Positions 54,300 through 63,931 of a stretch of 64,000 nt of DNA are shown in pieces. The first letter of the stretch is position 1. Every line of letters begins with the position of its first letter. A model generated the notes under the pieces. That model had not been told where the DNA came from. It saw nothing but the letters and a program-made list of their open reading frames with translations, and did not search any database. Position numbers and translations under genes: made by a program. Origin of the DNA: Piezodorus guildinii (Eukaryota; Arthropoda; Insecta; Hemiptera; Pentatomidae); contig CM041292.1 of the NCBI GenBank assembly GCA_023052935.1, positions 113,861,436 through 113,925,435 of the forward strand, in the 5' to 3' direction.

Positions 54300-57200
54300 G
54301 TGTGGAAAATGACTTCTCAGAGTGTTAGACTGAATGATTTAAAAGTTGCAGACTTAAGACGGGAGTTAGAAGAACGAGATCTGGATACTTCCGGAACGAA
54401 ATCAGTACTGCAACAACGCTTGCGCCAATTTTTTGTTGATTCAGGGGAAAATCCAGACGAGATTACGTTTGAAAATGATTTCAGTAAGTTGTCTGCAACT
54501 TTTAAAACTGAATTAGGTAATGTAGAAAAGAAGTTAGGTAATGAATTAAGTACTGTTAAAAATGAGTTAGGTAATGTAGAAAAGAAGTTAGGTAATGAAT
54601 TAAGTACTGTTAAAAATGAGTTAGGTAATGTAGAAAAGAAGTTAGGTAATGAATTAAGTACTGTTAAAAATACATTGGAGGCTAAGTTAGGCAATTTAGA
54701 AACTAAGTTAATGGAAAGTGTAGATAATAAGTTAGCTGATGTAGAATCTAGATTAGGAGAAAAAGTCGATTCAATAGAAAATGAACTTAGGGTAAGAATA
54801 GAAGCTCTAGAAGAACGTATGAGCAACCCACCGACAATCGACACCGACCAACCCTCTGAGAGAAGCCCTCACAACACCATTCCCTCCGCCAATGCTGGGA
54901 TGCCACCAACGCACAACACCATCCCATTGTTCGACGGGAAGACGCCGTGGGAGGACTACATGACTCTCTTCGAGACAGCGGCTTCGATCCACGGGTGGTC
55001 AAAGGAGACGCAAGCATCAGCGTTGTGCCTAGCCTTGCGTGGAGACGCCTTAGGAGTGCTACAGGGGATGCCCATGTCGGAGCGATGCAACTACGGGGAG
55101 CTGATAAGAAGACTGGAGATGCGTTTCGGCCATCGCCATATGGACCAACTATACCGTTCTCAGTTAAAGAACAGGGTCCAGAAGACCAACGAGACGCTGC
55201 AGGAATTTGAAGCAGATATCGCCCGGCTAGTGAGGAATGCCTACCCAACGGTCACCGACGACGTCTACGAGAGTTTGGCTATCGACAAATTCCTGGATGG
55301 ACTTCGAGACCCGGACACCCAACAGGCAGTGAAACTCGCACGACCTAAAACTTTGGGCGATGCATTGTCGCAGGCCATGGAATTCGAGGCTGTCAGGCAG
55401 TCAGTCCGTGGACATGCACGAGTTCGAGCGGCAGAAGCGGAGCCTAACGCGGCCCCCACCATCGAGGACATAGTAGCAAAGGTTTTAGAAGCCCTCAGGA
55501 CCCGCAAAAAGGAGATACGCTGTTGGAGCTGCGGTCAACTTGGACACCCCAGAAGCAAGTGTCCTACCAGGAAGCCGGAAAAAGCCACAGGAAAACTAAG
55601 GAGGGTTGATGGGAAGGGGCAACTGTCAACCCGTAGCATCGAAGGCCCCAGGGTCGCCGTGAGAATCGCGACAATAGGGAGCAAGACAAACAGTTTTTAT
55701 GTGGATGGAATGGTGAACGGGCAGCTGCGGAGTTTTCTGCTGGATACCGGCGCAACCATGACAATACTGAACCCGAAGGCAGTTAACGCTAAGAAGATAT
55801 CACCTACCACTTGGGCGTTACGGACAGCCACAGGACAGCCAGCCGAGGTCTACGGGGAGACAGTTGCCACTTTCTTCATCGGGGGCCAACGTCTAGAGCA
55901 CCGCGTTCTCGTGGCGAAAATAGACGAGGAAGTCATCTTCGGCATGGACTTGATGATCAAATACGGGATCAAGCTGGACATGTCGAGAGGTGTGATGACG
56001 CTGGGAGACGAAGAGGTCATCCTTCGGCAGGGAAAGGACCTCTATGCACGAGTACTCCTACTAGAAGACACCACTTTACCTGCACGGAGTCAAATTCTGA
56101 CGCATGGGACGATCAATGGACGACTACCGGAGGGTCAATGTCTTCTACTTGAACCTGGGAAGCACGAGGAGCAGGAAGTCGGACGCGGTGTTCTGGTTGC
56201 AAGGTCTCTCATCAAGGTCGGACATACCACCCCAATCCGACTGATGAATCTGAACAGCTTCCCGGTGACACTAAAGAGAGGAACACCAGTCGGAGAATGT
56301 ACGGCCGCTACCTCAGTAGTCCGACAGCTACAACGCAACCCCACCGAGCAACGAGGACTACCCGAAGAATTAAAAGGATTCGTGGAGGAATCATGCAGAG
56401 AACTTTCGCCTGAACAGAGCGAAATCGTGAAGAGATTGATTACCCGATGGCAGGACGTTTTCGAGATCAGTTCAGGACCACGGGGTAGAACGAACATCGT
56501 CCAGCACAAAATTGACACCGGGGATACAAAGCCCATCCGACAGATCCCGAGGAGGCTGCCGCTAGCTAAACGAAAGGATGCCGAGGAGATTATTAAGGAT
56601 ATGGCGAATGATGGTGTCATCGAGCCCTCGAGTAGCCCATGGATGTCTCCTGTCGTACTGGTGAAAAAGAAAGATGGGACGACAAGATTCTGCGTAGATT
56701 ACCGTCTTTTGAACAACGCCACGAAGAAGGACAGTTACCCACTCCCAAGGATTGACGACACGCTGGACACACTAGAGGGTTGCAAACTATTTTCTACCTT
56801 GGATCTCCGCAGTGGATATTGGCAGGTTGGATTGGCACCGGAAGATAAGGAGAAGACGGCATTTTCAATCGGCACTGGCCTCTGGCAATTTACGGTAATG
56901 CCATTCGGGCTTTGCAATGCACCTGCAACGTTCGAGAGGCTGATGGAAAGCGTCTTAAGAGGCCTTTCTTGGGAGATATGCCTGGTTTACTTGGACGACA
57001 TCATTGTACTGGGAAAATCCTTCACTCACCATCTGGAGAATCTGGAGCGGGTCTTCGAACGGCTGCGTGCAGCTAATCTAAAACTGAACCCGAAGAAGTG
57101 CAATCTCTTCCGAAGGCAAGTCAACTACCTGGGGCATGTTGTATCAGACAACGGAGTTGCTGTTGACCCAGAGAAGATTACAGCGATCACCAATTGGCCA

Positions 57201-59783
57201 GCACCTCGAGATAAGCACCAAGTGAGAAGTTTCCTCGGGCTCTGCACCTACTACAGGAGGTACGTGAAAGGATTCGCCAACATCGCAAAACCTCTTACCA
57301 GGCTCACTGAGGAAAAACGGACTTTCCTTTGGGATCGCGAGTGTCAGGCTTCATTTGAGGAGTTAAAGAAGAAATTGAGTAGTGCGCCTATTCTAAGCTA
57401 TCCACGTCCCGAGGGCAAGTTCATTCTTGACACAGATGCCAGCAACACTGCTATTGGAAGCGTCCTTTCCCAACTCCAAGACGGGGAAGAAAAGGTTATT
57501 GGGTACTTCAGCAAAGCACTGTCAGCTCCAGAACGCAACTACTGTGTCACAAGGAAAGAGCTTCTGGCAGTGGTTAAGTCCATAGAGCACTTTCATAAAT
57601 ACCTGTATGGAAGAAGATTTCTACTGAGAACGGACCACGCAGCTCTAATGTGGCTGCTGCGATTCAAGTCACCGGAGGGACAAGTTGCACGGTGGATCGA
57701 GCGCCTTCAGGAATATGACTTCGAATCTGCTCATCGTTCTGGAACGAGTCACCGGAATGCGGATGCGCTCTCAAGGAGACCCTGTGACGGAGAATGCAAG
57801 CATTGTTCTCGACAAGAAGAAAAGCAAGCAACAGTGTTGCGGACTACGGTCGTTACCGACGGTTGGCAGGACACACAACTGGCAAAGGAACAGGACGAGG
57901 ACCCGGACTTGAAACAAATAAGGGAATGGAAGCTATCAGGCCAAAGGAGACCAAGCTGGCAGGATGTTGCTCCAATGTCGAAAAATATAAAAACCTATTG
58001 GGCTCAATGGGACTCCATTCTACTGGACAAAGGTCTGCTGAAACGAGCATTGGAGAACACAGAGGGAGATCAGCGGAGACTACAGCTCATCGTACCAAAG
58101 ATTAAAGTGCCCGAAGTACTGAGGGAATTACATGATGGAGCATCTGGTGGCCACCTTGGAGTTCACCGGACATTAGAAAAGGTTCGTGAACGCTTTTACT
58201 GGGCAAACCTCAAGGACGATGTGTTAGATTGGTGCCGGCGGTGTGCAACTTGTGCCGCCTCTAATGGACCGATAAGGAAAAAGAAGGCACCTATGAAGAA
58301 ATACAACGTAGGAGCACCATTCGAGAGAATAGCGGTAGACATCGCTGGCCCTTTTCCTGTGACAGATAATGGCAACCGATACATTCTCGTGGCCATGGAT
58401 TATTTTTCAAAGTGGGTGGAAGCTTACGCCCTTCCGAATCAGGAGGCCGCCACGGTTGCAGATGTTCTCGTGAAGCAGCTCGTCAGTCGGTTTGGGGTGC
58501 CCATGGAACTTCATGCTGACCAAGGAAGAAACTTTGAGTCGGCAGTCTTCACCAGGATGTGCGAGGCTCTAGGAATACGGAAGACCAGAACGACGCCTCT
58601 TCACCCTCAGTCCGATGGCATGGTAGAGCGCATGAACAGGACGATGGGTCGATATTTGGCCAAGGTAGTTTCTGACCATCAGCGAGACTGGGACCAATAT
58701 CTTCATCTGTTCTTGCTAGCCTATCGTAGTTCAGTCAATGAAACGACAGGGCAGACCCCCGCCAATGTCGTGTTCGGTAGAGAACTACGCTTGCCTTGCG
58801 ATCTGAAATTCGGTTTCAAGCCTGATGAAGAGGTCGCCGGAGAAGACTACGTCACGAACCTACGGAAGCGAATGAACACTATTCACGAGAAGGTTCGCAC
58901 AAACATCCAGGGAGCAAGTGACAGAATGAAGGAGCGTTACGACATCAAGGCAGAGAAAGGTGGCTTCCAACCAGGAGACTTGGTCTGGCTACACGATCCT
59001 CGAAGAAGGCATGGCTACTCACCGAAACTTCAAAACTCCTGGGACGGACCGTATGAGGTCATCAAGAGGATCAATGATGTCATCTATAGGATCAGGAAGC
59101 AGCCCAAAGGAAAACCCAAGGTAGTCCATTTCAACCGATTGGCTCCATACAAGGGAAACCATGGCCCTACAGAGGAACAGCAAGTGAGGAACCTCACCGA
59201 CAAGGACCTAACTCCCCATCCTAAGGCGCCAGACTCCCTTAGGGTAACGCAGACAGTTTACAGAGACATATTCTCGTTACCGGTAGACTATGCTCTAGCA
59301 CATTGTGTCGCCGAACATCTGAGGAATTCCCGGGGGATTGCGACGGTCTTCAGGAAGAAGTTCGCTGGAATTGAAGAGCTGGAACGCCAGGGACCAAGAG
59401 TTGGGAAGACTCTCCATCAAGAGCATGAAGGCCGGCACCTGTTTTACTTGGTTACCAAGAGTTCATCAGAGCAGAAGCCGACATACGACACACTGCGCCG
59501 GAGTCTTGACGACCTGCGGAGAAAGCTTCTGGAACTGCGTGTCACCAAGCTCGCCATCCCGAAGTTGGGTTGTGGATACGATGGCCTGGAGTGGAGGATT
59601 GTCAGGAACATTGTAGAAGAGACGTTCGCCAACTCTGGAGTCATCATAATGGTATGTACGTTCAACCCCTGGAAAGACAAAACACCTACATTGGAGGAAG
59701 ATCAGCATCGCTCAGCTTCTGCAATCTGTGCTCTGGGGCAGAGCACGTCTAAGGAGGGGGTAGTGCTACGGTCAAGACAATGA
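54300..59783 (+). CDS. Gypsy Gag-Pol polyprotein with C-terminal macro domain, 1827 aa
   Basis: One open frame without a gag-pol shift. In order: a SAP-like DNA-binding motif (about 10-45: LKVADLRRELEERDLDTSGT); a coiled coil (about 70-175) with three 18-residue repeats; a Gag capsid-like region (about 205-375); a CCHC zinc knuckle C408-C411-H416-C421; aspartic protease D482-T-G; reverse transcriptase (about 760-935) with YLDD 897-900; RNase H with D1044 and D1046; integrase zinc finger H1285-H1289-C1315-C1318; integrase core D1347, D1407, E1443; a GPYEV module near 1581; and a macro domain at about 1658-1790 (ALAHCVAEHL, GIATVFRKKF, KPTYDTLRRSL, IPKLGCGYDGLEW). All catalytic residues are present. 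The macro part resembles the OARD1-type ADP-ribose deacylase family. The stop lies 20 bp inside the 3' LTR. Confidence 0.95.
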   Translation: MWKMTSQSVRLNDLKVADLRRELEERDLDTSGTKSVLQQRLRQFFVDSGENPDEITFENDFSKLSATFKTELGNVEKKLGNELSTVKNELGNVEKKLGNELSTVKNELGNVEKKLGNELSTVKNTLEAKLGNLETKLMESVDNKLADVESRLGEKVDSIENELRVRIEALEERMSNPPTIDTDQPSERSPHNTIPSANAGMPPTHNTIPLFDGKTPWEDYMTLFETAASIHGWSKETQASALCLALRGDALGVLQGMPMSERCNYGELIRRLEMRFGHRHMDQLYRSQLKNRVQKTNETLQEFEADIARLVRNAYPTVTDDVYESLAIDKFLDGLRDPDTQQAVKLARPKTLGDALSQAMEFEAVRQSVRGHARVRAAEAEPNAAPTIEDIVAKVLEALRTRKKEIRCWSCGQLGHPRSKCPTRKPEKATGKLRRVDGKGQLSTRSIEGPRVAVRIATIGSKTNSFYVDGMVNGQLRSFLLDTGATMTILNPKAVNAKKISPTTWALRTATGQPAEVYGETVATFFIGGQRLEHRVLVAKIDEEVIFGMDLMIKYGIKLDMSRGVMTLGDEEVILRQGKDLYARVLLLEDTTLPARSQILTHGTINGRLPEGQCLLLEPGKHEEQEVGRGVLVARSLIKVGHTTPIRLMNLNSFPVTLKRGTPVGECTAATSVVRQLQRNPTEQRGLPEELKGFVEESCRELSPEQSEIVKRLITRWQDVFEISSGPRGRTNIVQHKIDTGDTKPIRQIPRRLPLAKRKDAEEIIKDMANDGVIEPSSSPWMSPVVLVKKKDGTTRFCVDYRLLNNATKKDSYPLPRIDDTLDTLEGCKLFSTLDLRSGYWQVGLAPEDKEKTAFSIGTGLWQFTVMPFGLCNAPATFERLMESVLRGLSWEICLVYLDDIIVLGKSFTHHLENLERVFERLRAANLKLNPKKCNLFRRQVNYLGHVVSDNGVAVDPEKITAITNWPAPRDKHQVRSFLGLCTYYRRYVKGFANIAKPLTRLTEEKRTFLWDRECQASFEELKKKLSSAPILSYPRPEGKFILDTDASNTAIGSVLSQLQDGEEKVIGYFSKALSAPERNYCVTRKELLAVVKSIEHFHKYLYGRRFLLRTDHAALMWLLRFKSPEGQVARWIERLQEYDFESAHRSGTSHRNADALSRRPCDGECKHCSRQEEKQATVLRTTVVTDGWQDTQLAKEQDEDPDLKQIREWKLSGQRRPSWQDVAPMSKNIKTYWAQWDSILLDKGLLKRALENTEGDQRRLQLIVPKIKVPEVLRELHDGASGGHLGVHRTLEKVRERFYWANLKDDVLDWCRRCATCAASNGPIRKKKAPMKKYNVGAPFERIAVDIAGPFPVTDNGNRYILVAMDYFSKWVEAYALPNQEAATVADVLVKQLVSRFGVPMELHADQGRNFESAVFTRMCEALGIRKTRTTPLHPQSDGMVERMNRTMGRYLAKVVSDHQRDWDQYLHLFLLAYRSSVNETTGQTPANVVFGRELRLPCDLKFGFKPDEEVAGEDYVTNLRKRMNTIHEKVRTNIQGASDRMKERYDIKAEKGGFQPGDLVWLHDPRRRHGYSPKLQNSWDGPYEVIKRINDVIYRIRKQPKGKPKVVHFNRLAPYKGNHGPTEEQQVRNLTDKDLTPHPKAPDSLRVTQTVYRDIFSLPVDYALAHCVAEHLRNSRGIATVFRKKFAGIEELERQGPRVGKTLHQEHEGRHLFYLVTKSSSEQKPTYDTLRRSLDDLRRKLLELRVTKLAIPKLGCGYDGLEWRIVRNIVEETFANSGVIIMVCTFNPWKDKTPTLEEDQHRSASAICALGQSTSKEGVVLRSRQ
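54510..54671 (+). repeat. Three 54-bp tandem repeats in the gag coiled coil
   Basis: Each unit encodes ELGNVEKKLGNELSTVKN (residues 71-124). At DNA level only the third base of the first codon differs between unit 1 and the others, so the expansion is very recent and keeps frame and heptad phase. Confidence 0.95.
59751..59763 (+). promoter_or_regulatory. Polypurine tract
   Basis: AAGGAGGGGG followed by TAG directly precedes the 3' LTR. It primes plus-strand synthesis and is also coding here (KEGV). Confidence 0.85.
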
Positions 59784-60330
59784 CGGGTGGACCACGCCTG
59801 GAGGGGCCTAGATGAGGCTAGAGACTTCTGGACCTGGACAGTCCTCGAAGTGCCTGGAACGGCCCACCCTTCTTACCTGCGCCCAACGTGGGGCTAGAAG
59901 ATTCGGCGGTGGTACAAATAGAGGTCCCCTGAGCCTGGGTGAGTCAGTCTTAATCCGGCTCAACAAGTATCAGTGATGTGTCAGTGAACAGTGACAGTGA
60001 ACAGTTCGTGACAGTGTGACAGTATAGTGAAACTGTGTGTCAATATTGTGATAACCGGTCGGTGGGAAATTAGAAGACTGTAGTTTATATATGTGTTTTA
60101 TAGTTGTAAATTCTAGAATAAGTCTAACAGATTGTATGAATTTACGTAAGTAGTTTATTTGTTAGGAATACCTCATTTTATATGTATACTGTTTAGTAGT
60201 TAAGCTAGTGATTCCATTATTATTGTTAATATAGTGGTTAGTAATCCCTTGGTATTTGTGTTTTCTGTATTTAATAAATATTTGTAATTTGTAAACTGGA
60301 GTAGTTCATTTCTCACACCCCGTAGCCCGT

Positions 60331-60334
<4 letters not shown>
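59764..60334 (+). repeat. 3' LTR of the Gypsy element
   Basis: Reads the same as the 5' LTR over all 571 bp. Its first 20 bases contain the last codons and stop of the polyprotein. Confidence 0.95.
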
Positions 60335-60408
<74 letters not shown>

Positions 60409-60432
60409 TAGTGTAACATGCACACACGCTGG

Positions 60433-60465
<33 letters not shown>

Positions 60466-60490
60466 CCCAGCGTGTGTGCATGTTACACTA

Positions 60491-60569
<79 letters not shown>
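60335..60569. repeat. Large palindrome of (TA)n, (GA)n and a unique 32-bp arm
   Basis: Left to right: (TA)n, (AG)13, a unique 32-bp arm (60403-60434: AATATGTAGTGTAACATG to GCTGGGG), central (TA)n, the exact inverse arm (60465-60496), (CT)15 and (TA)n. The unique arms are perfect complements. The frames across it are translations of low-complexity DNA. Confidence 0.95.
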
Positions 60570-60574
<5 letters not shown>

Positions 60575-60617
60575 ATAACGAGATTTTGGTTTCCGTTAAC
60601 TCCTTCTAAGCCACTGG
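60570..60617 (-). repeat. Inverted family Y end
   Basis: AACGAGATTTTGGTTTCCG through AAGCCACTGG is the exact reverse of the Y end just 5' of the Gypsy element (53598-53645), extending the palindrome beyond the repeat arms. Confidence 0.85.
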
Positions 60618-60635
60618 CACCATAACCACCATAAC

Positions 60636-61324
60636 TACGAGGCATGTTTTTAAAGTACCGTTTTGTGATTCCGCCGCCGCAGAGCTAAGGTCGGCGTTCC
60701 GCTGATGCGCGCTGGTTACCTACATCTCTTGTATACGCACTGACGCCATTACAGTCAGATTCTTCATTGTATACGTTGTTTACTGAGTTAAGATGCCTCC
60801 GAAAATCGTGAGTCCCTCTGATAGTGAAGTACGGGCTGTTATACGATATCTTAGTGCTAAAGGCGTAAAACCGATCGATATTCATCGTGAGATCGTTGAA
60901 GTTTACAGACAAAACATTATGAGTGATGGAATGGTAAGGAAATGGGTGAGAGCATTTAAAGATGACCTCTCATCATTTAAATGGGAAACTCTAGATCATC
61001 CTCCATACAGCCCTGATCTGGCGCCGAGCGACTACCATTTGTTCCTGCACTTGAAGAAACACCTGGGCGGTTGGCGTCTTTAAGACGATAACGAAGTCAT
61101 AACATTTGTTATGCAGTGGTTAACAAGTCAGGTGGCAGAATTTTTCGAGGAGGGTATTTATTAAAAACTGGTGCCGCCTTATGAAAAGTGCCTCAAAATT
61201 CATGGAAATTATGTAGAAAAGTAGATTAAAGCCTGTACTTTCATGTAAAAATAAAATTATTGCGATATCTTTGCACGTCTTTCTTTAATTTCAAAACGGT
61301 ACTTACTTAGAAACATGCCGTGTA
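60636..61324 (+). mobile_element. Second mariner element with internal deletion (685 bp)
   Basis: Ends CGAGGCATGTTTTTAAAGTA and the inverse ACTTAGAAACATGCCGTG (to 61322), both continuing to ACGGTACTT or AGTACCGTTTT, are flanked by TA at 60636-60637 and 61323-61324. The family differs from the 46.9-kb element. Confidence 0.85.
60793..61083 (+). pseudogene. Mariner transposase, catalytic core deleted (96 aa)
   Basis: An intact start MPPKIVSPSDSEVRAVIRYL with the first helix-turn-helix (DIHREIVEVYRQNIMSDGMV, RKWVRAFKD) is fused by deletion to LDHPPYSPDLAPSDYHLF near the C-terminus. Helix-turn-helix 2 and the first two catalytic aspartates are lost; only the last acidic position remains. After the stop, DNA up to 61230 still resembles the C-terminal coding region in other frames. 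Confidence 0.85.
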
Positions 61325-61358
61325 TATTGTTAGTTCTCGACTGTTGATAACTTATCAC

Positions 61359-61520
61359 CTAGTGATGGGCAAATACTCAAAAAATTTGAGTACTGATTAC
61401 TGTAATCAAATGATGCTCGCTGCTGATTACAAAATCTACTCAGCTTTCCTCCTGATTACTTTCTATTTTCCTCTGTAATCAAAATTTTCGTACTTTTGAG
61501 TACTTGATTACTTTTTTATA
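61359..61520. mobile_element. Possible hAT-type terminus
   Basis: TAGTGATGGGCAAATACTCA is typical of hAT terminal repeats, followed by repeated GATTAC / GAGTA words. The other end is not in the window or is lost. Confidence 0.4.
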
Positions 61521-61751
61521 TGAGGTGGCCAGAATAGAGTATATTACATCTATTAAGTTAATTTATATTAATGATTTCTTTAAGCCATCTTTTTTTTCAT
61601 ATTGTCGATTATTTTAAACTTTTCGTTAAAAAATTGATAAGGGTAATTTATTATTATTAAAATGGTGGGTTTATAGATTATTGTAAACTCTTCAGATAAA
61701 ATCGATATCGGGGCCTATTATTATGTTTTTTTACTCTTGGAATTTCATTTT
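61521..61751. other. AT-rich spacer before the satellite
   Basis: Nothing recognised. Confidence 0.5.
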
Positions 61752-63931
61752 AACTTTTTCGTAGTTACTGGATATTAGGCTCAGTAGCTGGGTTCCCAAA
61801 GGATTGTTACCGATTTTAATATTAATTTTAATCGCGCTCGCTCAAGAATAGGTTTATTTTAACTTTTTCGTATTTATTGGATACCAGGCTCGGTAGCTGG
61901 GGTCCCAAAGGTTCGTTACCGATTATGCTATTAATTTTAATCGCGCTCACTCAAATATGGGTTTATTGTAACTTTTTAGTATTTATTGGATACAAGGCTA
62001 AGTAGCTGCGTTCCCAAAGGTTCGTTACCGATTATACTATTAATTTTAATCGCGCTCGCTCAAATATGGGTTTATTATAACTTTTTCGTATTTATTGGAT
62101 ACAAGGCTAAGTAGCTGCGTTCCCAAAGGTTCGTTACCGATTATACTATTAATTTTAATCGCGCTCACTCATATATGGGTTTATTATAACTTTTTCGTAT
62201 TTATTGGATACCAGGCTCGGTAGCTGGGGTCTCAAAGGTTCGTTACCGATTATGCTATTAATTTTAATCGCGCTCACTCAAATATGGGTTTATTATAACT
62301 TTTTCGTAATTTAATGGATACAAGGCTAAGTAGCTGCGTTCCCAAAGGTTCATTACCGATTATACTATTAATTGTAATCGTGCTCGCTCAAATATTGGTT
62401 TATTGTAACTTTTTCGTATTTATTGGATACCAGGTTCGCTAGCTGGGTTCCCAAAGGTTCGTTACCGATTGTGCTATTAATTTTAATCGCGCTCGCTCAA
62501 ATATGGGTTTATTATAACTTTTTCGTAATTTAATGGATACAAGGCTAAGTAGTTGCGTTCCCAAAGGTTCGTTACCGATTATATTATTAATTTTAATCGC
62601 GCTCACTCATATATGGGTTTATTATAACTTTTTCGTATTTATTGGATACTAGGCTCAGTAGCTGCGTTTCCAAAGGTTCGTTACCGATTATACCACTAAT
62701 TTTAATCGCGCTCGCTCAAATATGGGTTCATTATAACTTTTTCGTATTTATTGGATACCAGGCTCGGTAGCTGCTTCTTAAAGGTTCGTTACCGATTATA
62801 CTATTAATTTTAATCGCGCTCGCTCAAATATTGGTTTATTATAACTTTTTCGTATTTATTCGCTGTTAGGCTCAGCTGCTGCGTTCCCAAAGGTTCGTTA
62901 CCGATTATACTACTAATTTTAATCGCGCTCGCTCAAATATGGGTTCATTATAACTTTTTCGTATTTATTGGATACTAGGATCAGTAGCTGCGTTCCCAAA
63001 GGTTCGTTACCGATTATACCACTAATTTTAATCGCGCTCGCTCAAATATGGTTTCATTATAACTTTTTCGTATTTATTGGATACTAGGATCAGTAGCTGC
63101 TTCTCAAAGGTTCGTTACCGATTATACTATTAATTTTAATCGTGCTCTCTCAAATATGGGTTTATTATAACTTTTTCGTAATTTAATGGATACAAGGCTA
63201 AGTAGCTGCGTTCCCAAAGGTTCATTACCGATTATACTATTAATTGTAATCGTGCTCGCTCAAATATGGGTTTAGTGTAACTTTTTAGTATTTATTGGAT
63301 ACCAGGTTCGCTAGCTGGGTTCCCAAAGGTTCGTTACCGATTATGCTATTAATTTTAATCGCGCTCGCTCAAATATGGGTTTATTATAACTTTTTCGTAA
63401 TTTAATGGATACAAGGCTAAGTAGTTGCGTTCCCAAAGGTTCATTACCGATTATACTATTAATTTTAATCGTGCTCGCTCAAATATGGGTTTATTGTAAC
63501 TTTTTAGTATTTATTGAATACAAGGCTAAGTAGCTGCGTTCCCAAAGGTTCGTTACCGATTATACTACTAATTTTAATCGCGCTCGCTCAAATATGGGTT
63601 CATTATAACTTTTTCGTATTTATTGGATACTAGGATCAGTAGCTGCTTCTTAAAGGTTCGTTACCGATTACACTATTAATTTTAATCGCGCTCGCTCAAA
63701 TATTGGTTTATTATAACTTTTTCGTATTTATTCGCTGTTAGGCTCAGCTGCTGCGTTATGGGGGTTCTAACCCGACCATTCTATTAATTATTTGTGTGCT
63801 TGCTCCAATATGGATTTATTATAACTTTTTCGTATTTACCTAATACTAGACTAAATAGCTGCGTTACCAACGGTTCTTATAATTATTACACTTAATTTTA
63901 ACATTTCTCCTTCCAGAATAGATTGATTTTA
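61752..63931. repeat. 109-bp satellite, about 20 units, with 872-bp higher-order period
   Basis: The anchor AACTTTTT recurs at 61752, 61861, 61970, 62079, 62188, 62297, 62407, 62516, 62626, 62735, 62843, 62952, 63061, 63169, 63279, 63388, 63498, 63607, 63715 and 63823, i.e. 108-110 bp apart. Units share GGTTCGTTACCGATTA and TTTTAATCGCGCTCGCTCAA. Variant units recur every eight positions. The first and last units are the most diverged. No ORF. Confidence 0.95.

Larger units (their letters stand above)
53654..60334 (+). mobile_element. Complete Gypsy-type LTR retrotransposon, 6681 bp
   Basis: Two 571-bp LTRs that read identically, a primer-binding site, one 1827-codon ORF and a polypurine tract make a full element. 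The flanking ATAT on both sides (53650-53653, 60335-60338) fits a 4-bp duplication, though it lies in TA repeat. Identical LTRs imply very recent insertion. GC content is far higher than in the surrounding AT-rich DNA. No envelope-like ORF is present. Confidence 0.95.

Noticed and set aside
54317..59752. Minus-strand and out-of-frame ORFs within the Gypsy element, up to 175 codons
   Set aside because: They overlap the 1827-codon polyprotein; the long minus frames come from the repeated gag and GC-rich coding DNA.
60200..60645. Frames rich in I-Y and S-L or R-E runs
   Set aside because: Translations of (TA)n and (GA)n/(CT)n in the palindrome.
61752..63931. CRISPR-like array
   Set aside because: Units are contiguous 109-bp repeats without unique spacers, in a eukaryotic context.
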